Assembly (NCBI GenBank): GCA_002633025.1
Contig: NMRB01000213.1
Location: forward strand, 260,296-324,295
DNA from: Notospermus geniculatus
Lineage: Eukaryota; Nemertea; Pilidiophora; Heteronemertea; Lineidae
Direction: 5' to 3'
Length of the DNA: 64,000 nt
Part shown: positions 56,411 to 64,000 of the stretch, one piece after another
Position numbering within the stretch: position 1 is the first letter of the stretch
Layout of the letters: every line of letters starts with the position of its first letter
The notes under the pieces: model-generated
What the model saw: the letters and a program-made list of their open reading frames with translations, nothing else
Database searches by the model: none
What the model was told of the DNA's origin: nothing
Program-made: the position numbers and the translations under genes

Positions 56411-57857
56411 AGCGATAGCAAATCAATGCAAAAGGAGTTCCCGAGCTTTTTAGCAACTCAGGACGAGGCGAAAATGGCCAAACTTCAGGACGAGGCGAAA
56501 ATGGCCAAACGCCAGTCAGGTATTCCTACGGTCACCTACGTCGAAATAGATAAACCAGTCACTTGTTATGATGGAGTGAACCAAACTCCAACCAGATCCA
56601 TCATCCTTCGACTGAACCGTTTCGAAGTTGCTTGTATATGACTTGTATTCCCTGAATTGGATCAGGATAAGACCTGAAAACTGGTGAATCCTTTCGTAGT
56701 CAATGGCATTCCCTATACTCCCACGTCAGCTACTGACATTTCATCACATCAACACTAAATACATTTGTTATAGAGACTAGGATCGTCCTTCTCCGATAAG
56801 CCAATAGAAGCAGGAATGTGATTGAGACCGTCTGTACTTTCCATGATCTGATTGCCAATAAGGTGTCTCATCCCCGCAGTGTCACAGAAACCCGTGCTCG
56901 TATACTGGCCAACAGCGAGAGAATAACACTTCTGATACCTTACCAATCTGGTCGAAGGTAATAAATGTTTGATCATGATAGCTACTCGTCGTGTAGTACT
57001 GTTGACACTACTGATGGACCATCTGAAGTAGTTTTCTCTCGTCTTTTAGGGTACTCTAACCTTGATGGTCGAGAGATTGAGACGGTGTTTGTTTCACTCA
57101 CCGGCGATGCCAGTGAATTATTTACAGTTGTCGGTTGGTGGGGAAGGAGGACACGGGAAACATGGATTGAATGCTGTATGACGTCAGTGGTCCAGGAAAC
57201 ACGATTCGCTACGTCTGAATTAATCGTAAAGAAATTTCCAGTGGATTCCCAGGGGACCTAAGCGTCCACTCTACCCGAAAATCTGCATTTTTGTTGGTTC
57301 CATTAAAATCACGCTGCGTTCACTTTACTTCACAGACAAAATGCGGGTATGCGAATTAATTTCCGTGTAGATATGGGTGATTGAGTTTGAAAAGCCTTGA
57401 GAACGCCTTACTTACAAAGCAATTGACGATCAAATTCAACCTTTAAAATATGTCAATTAGAACACTGACTTGGGATTGGGTCACTTTTCAGCAAGGAAAT
57501 TGCCACCCACCAAATCATGGGATGGAAGCAACGACCTCACCTCCCCCTCTTACCCCCTCCCCATTTCTTTGTTGCATCCTTATAACTTACACTATAAAGA
57601 AGCAGTTGCGTGAAGTAGATAGACGATAGCCTCTTACCGTACGTTCAGTAATGTAGTAAAACACAACAAGTATCCTTTTAGCATTCTGTTCGTGTATATC
57701 GGAAAAAGGTGCATGGTGCCGAACTCGTATGAAATTGACAAGGACCTGGTCGTGTGAATGTGATGCTGAGTAATAGCTTTGAGTTATTCTGAAGGTATCT
57801 TTCCCATCGTAGCTGATATTTTTGCTCTTCTGCATTAGTGTATTCATGAAGTACGGT

Positions 57858-58425
57858 TATGAAATGTACATGTACGTGATTTGGAGTTGCTTTCCCTGCA
57901 GAACTGAAACGTACGTGATATGGTGTGTTATTTTCCCAACATAACTGAAATGTACGTGACATGGTGTGTTATTTTCCCAACATAACTGAAATGTACGTGA
58001 TATGGTGTGTTATTTTCCCAACATAACTGAAATGTACGTGATATGGTGTGTTATTTTCCCAACATAACTAAAATGCAATCGACATTTCACAGCAGCGTCC
58101 CTTTCACAAGCGACACTGATTAGGGGCGACCTGCGTTCGGCTGCAAATGATTGGATTATTTCAGGTGATGGATTTGGGGAATCCCGAATATGGAGTNAGT
58201 ACGCTTATGAAATGTACATGTACGTGATTTGGAGTTGCTTTCCCTGCAGAACTGAAATGTACGTGATATGGTGTGTTATTTTCCCAACATAACTAAAATG
58301 CAATCGACATTTCACAGCAGCGTCCCTTTCACAAGCGACACTGATTAGGGGCGACCTGCGTTCGGCTGCAAATGATTGGATTATTTCAGGTGATTGATTT
58401 TGGGAATCCCGAATATGGAGTCGCA
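57858..58425. repeat. 41 bp minisatellite within a larger duplication
   Basis: GTACGTGATATGGTGTGTTA followed by TTTTCCCAACATAACT repeats about four times at 57900-58075. The entire flank (GAAATGTACATGTACGTGAT ... GAATATGGAGT) recurs from 58208 with one unit. An N at 58197 marks the junction. Confidence 0.85.
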
Positions 58426-59729
58426 TTCAATCATGTTTAAATATTAAATAGCCATGTCCAACAGGCGTGTCTTGCGATGGTATTTGTCATTTTGTGTACG
58501 GCTTGTCAATTTGTGACCGAGTTCATTAGATTAAATGTCGACGATGGTTTTAGTATTAATTACGTTAGAGTGTTTGCTAGACATGTCGTGTGGGAAAAAT
58601 ATGTATCCAAAAACAGTACCAAAAAAAATGTAGGCTACTTTCCATATCCGGTGTGACAGTAATCTAAGCCCCCCTGGATCGAAGTACGGTTTTATTGTTC
58701 AACGAAGGATTAGATGCATGGCGGAGACCATTCAAATAATAACCTTGCAATGGCAGACTACATGTATTGTAACTCTGATCTGCATTCCTAGGACCACTAT
58801 TCCATTCACACCAATACTAGATCCTTCGTTATGTGGTACAGGTGTATGAATGAGAATGCTCCTTTATGATAGTGCCCGCTTTATTACATGTATGTGGCGG
58901 ACACTCAAAAACAGAGAGACATGTTTATCAGTGCCTCCTCCATTGCGTTGCGGCTTAATCCGTCAATCTTTTCTTGGAAGCATTGGCAAACGGGGGGGGG
59001 GGCAGTGAAAAATATTACATCAGTAACCAAAGGCTGGAACGATGGCTTGACTGCATAAACTATATTGTTTTATAAGAACCCCGAATATTACCATCCCGAA
59101 AGAAGCGTCGAGCAAGAATCTAAAAGATGCCTGCAGGATTAAGAAAGCTGTGTAATTATAACGGGTTTTTAGATCGCCGTGTATGTTAAATTTCTCCATC
59201 GACTGGCAGGTGCAATCCTTGACAGAAATTACCTGTAAATTTGAGAGATATGTGGATTAGGTGGAAAAAAATGTTACATACCTTTAATTCAGTTACCGTA
59301 TCCTTCTAGAACGTACGTATCCTTATAGTCTATTCCCAGAGTCACGACACGTCACTTGATCTACTTGGTATGATATGTTAACACTCCGCAGACAGTCAAT
59401 GTTATGACCTCATAATGAAACCACCGGAGTGAAAGCACTTTAGGCAATTTCGTAAGACCGAGAAAACACTTGACGAGCGCACAGTTCACCAACATCAAAC
59501 AATATAACAAAATAACAATGGAGAATGCAACTCGGAAAAACCTCCTTGAAACCACGCAACGTCGTTATTGCAGTCGCCCGTGTTAAGAGTGTATTTGCTT
59601 CGTTAGCGAGAAGTTTTCTCGACTGCCAGATGCCGTCACGTGGGGCTGCAGTTGTTGATGGGACGATGAAATGACTATTTCTATTAGTTCAGTATTTACA
59701 TGTATATCTCTGATTATTTCACTTATCAG
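58426..59729. other. Non-coding stretch with one element relic
   Basis: 58845-59020 is a relative of the 43.5 kb TIR element (GCGGCTTAATCCGTCAATCT) with a G9 run at 58994. Confidence 0.45.
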
Positions 59730-59905
59730 ATGAAGCTGGACCTTTCTGTCCTAACATCTTCCTCATTTGTGCCAGGAGCATCTGTCAGTGGTCGTCGACA
59801 GCTGGTTATTCCGATCTAGTCTTTGCGAAACAATTGGATTTATCAAGACAACCAGCTGACGGCCAGGATATAAAATGGTCAGACACCGTACATGTATATT
59901 ATTGA
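59730..59905 (+). CDS. Candidate terminal exon with strong acceptor
   Basis: A good acceptor (ATTATTTCACTTATCAG) precedes a frame in which the first two exon bases complete a codon. It reads EAGPFCPNIFLICARSICQ, then WSSTAGYSDLVFAKQLDLS, and ends SDTVHVYY with TGA at 59903-59905. The composition is plausible for an extracellular or Cys-containing domain. The minus-strand frame across it looks like a shadow. Family unknown. It may belong with the other plus-strand exon candidates at 59988 and 60246, but the phases do not join in an obvious way, so it is listed alone. Confidence 0.3.
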
Positions 59906-59987
59906 TAACTACGTTGTATCGTGCTGGACAGAGATGTATTGCGATAAAACATATATGCGTATTAGTGGACACAGTTGTATTTTATAG

Positions 59988-60208
59988 AACCCAAAAAAGT
60001 TTCAAAGAAGATACATTTTAAGTTAGACACCGATTTATTAGGATCACTACTTCTCCGTCCTCAGTGGAAAATGTTGTTGTCTATACATCCTGACAAAATC
60101 ACTTTCACAAAGTTGGATTATAAATGTACAAAACCACGAACCTTATCTGTCAATGCGATTCATCCAAAAAGATGTCTTATTTTCGGCACAAATCAATACA
60201 AAATGTAA
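59988..60208 (+). CDS. Candidate terminal exon, Lys-rich, 73 codons
   Basis: The acceptor TTGTATTTTATAG is followed by a frame, entered in phase 1, that reads EPKKVSKKIHFKLDTDLLGS, later QWKMLLSIHPDKITFTKL, and ends IFGTNQYKM with TAA at 60206-60208. The residue mix is protein-like and basic. It cannot be in the same transcript frame as the 59730 candidate unless that one is spliced early. No family is recognised and no poly(A) signal is seen. Confidence 0.3.
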
Positions 60209-60245
60209 ATTATTGTCCCTCCGTTAATGGCGTCTCCTCCTTCAG

Positions 60246-60322
60246 GAATTACTATCGTACATCAATACCACGCCAAGTAGCTCCTTCAGAACGCCACATT
60301 ACGCTGTCTGCGCTATTGTCGT
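60246..60322 (+). CDS. Candidate internal exon (77 bases) bounded by consensus splice sites
   Basis: A textbook acceptor (GTCTCCTCCTTCAG) and a textbook donor (CGT|GTAAGT) bound 77 bases in which two of three frames are open, for example NYYRTSIPRQVAPSERHIT in one frame. The support comes from the splice signals and not from the peptide. The reading frame and the gene it belongs to are unresolved. The minus strand of the same stretch also has an open frame. Confidence 0.3.
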
Positions 60323-60829
60323 GTAAGTGAACACCGCGCTTGCAAGCTGTCGGTAATATCCCCAACAGCAAGGCGGTGGGCCGCCGTGACGGTGAGCCAA
60401 CACTGGTTGCCATTCCCAATGGCAAGAGAGGGCGATATTCCGCTCGGTATGATCACCGCTCACAGACTGATCCAGCGATGATCGATCTGAACTACGAGGG
60501 TTTATCTCGCTGAGGCAGATGCTCGACAATCAGGGGAATTCTTGTCAAATTTCGAACTGGGACAATTCCCTGTCACTTTGACATTCCCCATTAGAGTTAT
60601 CTGACAGAGATGTTCCCTTTGATGACCCAGAGATGATCAATCTTTATTAGTTATCTTTGTTGTCCATCGATTTACAATTACGTTCGGCTTCTTTTTCGCG
60701 CAGATTCTAAAAACTAAATTGGAAACTGTTATTTCAGTCACAACTATTTACATTTCAGGCCATGATTAATTGTGAGAGAGCATTATTTTGCACAGAGTTT
60801 TATTTCGTTGTCAAATTGTTGCAGTCAAA

Positions 60830-61165
60830 GAAATAGTTTCTTTAGAAAAGCTTTCTTTTTCTTCAGAACAGCTTTCTTTTTTCTTAGAAAAGCTTTCTTT
60901 TTCTTTAGAACAGCTTTCTTTTTCTTTAGAAAATCTTTCTTTTTCTTAGAAAATCTTTCTTTTTCTTTAGAACAACTTTCTTTTTCTTAGAAAAGCTTTC
61001 TTTTTCTTTAGAACAGCTTTCTTTTCCTTAGAAAAGCTTTCTTTAAAAAAGCTTCCGTCGTAAGAAAGCTTTTCTTTACAAAAGATTTTATTTAGAAACG
61101 TTTTTCCTTCTTTAGGAAAACGTTTCTTTTGGAAAGTTTTTCTTAGAAAAAAGAAAAGGCTTCCC
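60830..61165. repeat. T-rich tandem tract (AAGCTTTCTTTTTCTTTAGAA)
   Basis: Around a dozen degenerate 20-24 bp units, CTTTCTTTTTCTTTAGAACA and variants. Asymmetric pyrimidine-rich plus strand. The encoded Phe-rich frames are artefacts. Confidence 0.85.
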
Positions 61166-61333
61166 CCAGAAAAGCTATCCTTTAGAAAAGAGTTTTTTCT
61201 GGTACACCTGAATGGACATTATTAACAGCAAAACACCTGGAAGGGAATGCACACGGTACAAATACACACGGTGATGAGAATACAAAAAAGGCTTGGCAGA
61301 AGTGTCGAAACAAGCATCAGCAAAAAACGCTAA

Positions 61334-61632
61334 TCATGTGTTCTTTTCTCTGTAAATCATCATGCCTAATTTCCCTCTTTGTGAAATACAATATTGTACG
61401 AGATAAATGATATTCCTTAATCTCGTCATGTAAGATGTAACCTTCAACTCTCTCGTGCTTTGTAATTGATACACATCATCTATGACTGGCTGGGTAGGGT
61501 TTCCTCTAAAGAAGTCTGGATAGATGATGCCTAGGATATCTTCACTGAACACAGTAAAGAAGCCCTTCAACATGACGCGAGCATTACTTGTAGATACTCT
61601 AGATTCACTGATATAAGACCACTCCTTTATCT
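61334..61632 (-). CDS. Candidate C-terminal exon, about 99 codons
   Basis: The minus-strand frame ends in TGA at 61336-61334. It is open upstream past an acceptor-like CTAGCCCAG at about 61633, and no ATG stands at its 5' end, so it is best read as an internal or terminal exon. Key stretches are SRVSTSNARVMLKGFFTVF, SEDILGIIYPDFFRGNP and TSYMTRLRNIIYLVQYC. The composition is strongly protein-like. The spacing of an Ala-Arg-x-hydrophobic-x-x-hydrophobic-Phe helix, an Ile-Asp-Asp turn and a late Ile helix faintly recalls BEN domains, but the signature is too degenerate to name it. No AATAAA is seen just downstream. A T-rich minisatellite lies directly downstream on this strand (60.8-61.16 kb). 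Confidence 0.4.
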
Positions 61633-62003
61633 CTGGGCTAGACCGCCCACAGTACAATATGCAATGAACAGGTCACGGTCCCTTCTAACTGATTGGCTAA
61701 CACCTGTGGCAGGAAGTTGAGTTGACAAAGGCTGACAATGCTGTTCTTGTGACCAAACTACAAAAGCTGTCTTTATTTAGTTTGGCAATGAATGTCAGTC
61801 AGTTGAATAATAGGAGTCACTGCGGTCCAATTCAATGCCCAGCGGACCCATTCATGGTTGACTGAGCACCAAACAGGAGAATTTCATATTGTGTTGGTCA
61901 GGTAGAACTTTGTTGTATTTTGCTGTTTCTATTGTTTTTCAACAAAGAGCATCGTCAATCGCAGTGGACACTTGTCAGTACACCCTGTTACGAAATCAAG
62001 AGC

Positions 62004-62084
62004 ATGGCCCAAAGGCCAGAGGCCGGTGACGGACTGGCGCGTACGCGGCGCGTCCTGCAGGCGTTCCGCCAATCAGATTCTTCG
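62004..62084 (+). CDS. Candidate first coding exon (27 codons) with splice donor
   Basis: An ATG with a strong context (A at -3, G at +4) opens MAQRPEAGDGLARTRRVLQA, then FRQSDSS, and reaches a donor TTCG|GTAGGT at 62085 in phase 0. The stretch is noticeably richer in GC and CpG than its surroundings, as expected near a promoter. The peptide is basic and soluble, and no family is recognisable from 27 residues. The best acceptor seen downstream is CTTGTATGTTTGACAG before 62545, but phase 0 there gives an early stop, so I do not join them. The alternative is that this is non-coding and the context is coincidental. Confidence 0.35.
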
Positions 62085-64000
62085 GTAGGTGTTTCGGTCT
62101 GAGTTATCGCCTCCCTGATTGGTTGAACGCTATCCGGACGGATTGCTTACGCGTCAGTCTGTCACCGGCTTAATTCACAAAGTTGCCGTTCGCAGTGCGT
62201 AAACTGTTGTCCTTTGGCGGGATACCTATTGTTCACTATCAGCTTAAAATCATGCCCTGGCAACCTGAACAATTGAAAAGTTGTGGCTCAACCTGCGTTC
62301 AAGATAATCTCCGTTTGGTGCACACGGCCCTTAAAGTTACGGAGACTTTCACTCACTTAAAAAGGGCCCCGGACCATCATGACCATCTGAACAGAGGATT
62401 TGGCGTCCTATTGACCAATGTTCATTAATTGTCTCGGCCTAGTGGGTGGGCTTAGATATCCAGAAGCGATGGTAAGTGGTTGAATCTGGAATATGTGCAA
62501 GGTGTAAAAACAGAACATGGATGTAGTTCTTGTATGTTTGACAGAAGATTAAGACGCATTTTAATGTCAGATGCTGCGTTTGAAGCGGAAATGCCATATG
62601 CCAACAGAGAGTGTGCTTGTGTATGCAACAGCTTGTTGACATTCTTGACAGCACTATTTTGTTATTTTCCAATCTTTACAGAGCGTTCGCCTGTGCAGAA
62701 ATCATCCTTTCGAAAAGACAATTCCCTGAATAGCGCCGTATGGATGGAGATTTTACGCGGCTTGTATCATTTATTCATAACCCATCAGCCGTAAGCCAAA
62801 TGGGTTGACTTTGATAATGTCACGGATGAGACTCCTGTTTAACTTTTACTGGCCACCACACGAGGACGGCGATCCTCTGATGGTAAAATGATGAGAACTA
62901 GATCGATATCGGTATTGTGTCCTTATCCTCTGATCTGAAGCGGACACGTTTGATCGGATCGCAATAACGGAGCTTTCCTTTAAATTTAATCTCGAGCCAA
63001 TGTCCAGGGGATCACTAACGGAATTTCAAGGTATAAAGTAAAATACGGTTGCCATGGCTGTGAGCTCATTTTGCGGGGTAGGTTTCGAAGGTCATATTTG
63101 GCAAAAAAGCCGAGAGCTTTGAGCTAATGTTATGAGCCACAGGTCTTACTATCACGTGTTGAACCCATAAGACTTTATTAAAGCGAATTGGTCGTGCCAG
63201 GATCGATCGCCGCCATCTTGGATGGGATATAATCCACATGCAAATGCACACTTGCATGCCTGCCATGGCTTCACTCTCTTTGGATACCACGCTGTCACCC
63301 ACTGATTTAGGCAAGTCCACGGGTCCATTTCTCACTAACAAACAGAAATTTGTAATTTGAAATGATGAATTTGGGGGGCCAGGAAACTATTTCTTTTGTG
63401 TCACTCTTTACTCACACACTCTTTACTCACACGACTAATTCTACGTCGGTGGGTCATTAATGCAATAATGCGCCACAGTTGACATCTCGGCGTTGATAAA
63501 TACCTCAGAATGGTCCCTAGCCTTTAAACAATCAGATTCATTCCATAAAACTGAAATGGTCTAAATGTGATGGCGTGCCCCGACCATCCAAACACAGAAT
63601 TAGCGAATCTTTTATCCCATAGGATCATGTACGGAAGCAACGCGTTAATAACTTAATGGATGAACAATGGTTAGACATCGATCATGAATATTAAAGAGGG
63701 ACATGATGGATGCGCCACTAGCAGCTAAAGCAATACTGTGACAACCGAACCAACCAGGCATAACAAGACAGACACGATGCCTGACCTTGTAGTGTCATTG
63801 ATAGACACGTATTGATCCAGTTAAACTCCCTACGCAGTTGTGTATCGCGCCCCCTTCGGTTTACTCGCTCTCCACAACTGCTTAACTTCGTAAGATTCGC
63901 CGCGTTCGGTCAACAGATGGCGCTGAGAGAGTCGACCAATGAGAGCACCGAGCAACCGGTAACCAAGCTGGACTGAGACACCAGGGATGGCAACAGATTT
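62085..64000. other. Right end, no further gene recognised
   Basis: An acceptor-like CTTGTATGTTTGACAG lies at 62529-62544. GGGATACCTATTGTTCACTATCAGC near 62219 is shared with about 20299 (GGGAAACCTATTGTTCACTA), an undefined dispersed repeat. Confidence 0.35.

Larger units (their letters stand above)
48951..57557 (+). repeat. Tandem segmental duplication, copy B (~8.6 kb)
   Basis: This is the second head-to-tail copy, directly abutting copy A with no spacer. Copy-B-only insertions are at 50196-51027, 51562-51740 and 52818-52958. A short internal duplication of CAGGACGAGGCGAAAATGGC at 56456-56512 is also private to it. Absence of each insertion in the sister copy provides natural empty sites. 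The right edge lies in CT-rich sequence near 57557 and is approximate. Confidence 0.93.

Noticed and set aside
56755-57261. Frames MFDHDSYSSCSTVD (plus) and MRHLIGNQIMESTDG (minus) present in both 9 kb copies
   Set aside because: Changes between the copies are mostly amino-acid changing in both frames, as expected for neutral DNA; conservation only reflects recent duplication.
60772-60990. Phe-rich 72-codon frame
   Set aside because: Translation of a T-rich tandem repeat.
1-64000. Operons, ribosome binding sites, prophage or bacterial mobile elements
   Set aside because: No dense coding, no bacterial-type genes; the window is eukaryotic nuclear DNA.

Overview
This window reads as nuclear DNA of an animal, not a microbe. 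It has very few long reading frames, candidate exons bounded by GT..AG splice signals, many tRNA-derived SINE copies, and numerous short hairpin DNA elements. The abundance of tacatgta-type words, foldback elements and several tRNA-SINE families suggests a marine invertebrate such as a cephalochordate, another non-vertebrate deuterostome or a lophotrochozoan. I cannot fix the species. Four isolated N characters (7487, 10974, 14678, 58197) look like unresolved assembly bases.

The clearest gene content lies at 15.6-18.6 kb. A single uninterrupted 370-codon frame on the plus strand (16926-18038) looks like a beta-propeller-type protein of unknown function. On the minus strand, a first exon with a transmembrane segment and a consensus splice donor (18562-18449) and a last exon with a consensus acceptor (15790-15635) are phase-compatible. 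Together they predict an 89-residue single-pass membrane protein whose intron contains the plus-strand gene. Weaker exon candidates lie at 20.9-21.0 kb (minus), 25.4 kb (plus), 27.1 kb (minus), 27.9 kb (plus), 50.6 kb (plus), 59.7-60.3 kb (plus), 61.3-61.6 kb (minus) and 62.0 kb (plus). All need transcript or homology evidence.

The rest is repeat-rich. At 1-16 kb there is a G-rich run, degenerate and exact minisatellites, tRNA-like repeats and several hairpin MITEs. At 21-33 kb there are SINEs, including a copy at 29.0-30.4 kb broken by two different terminal-inverted-repeat elements. At 34.2-38.9 kb two head-to-tail copies of a ~2.2 kb block are separated by ~0.2 kb. At 39.96-57.56 kb two directly adjacent head-to-tail copies of a ~9 kb block follow.

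The ~9 kb pair is the most informative part. The copies are nearly identical, but each carries private insertions while the sister copy keeps the empty site. These comparisons directly define several elements and their target-site duplications. They include elements built from iterated short words (TTGCAAC, TTGAAC, AGTCGC), a telomere-like TTAGGG tract, a 177 bp hairpin element, and an 822 bp insert that carries a candidate first exon with a splice donor.

The 57.6-64 kb end holds ~41 bp minisatellites, a T-rich tandem tract and a few exon candidates.
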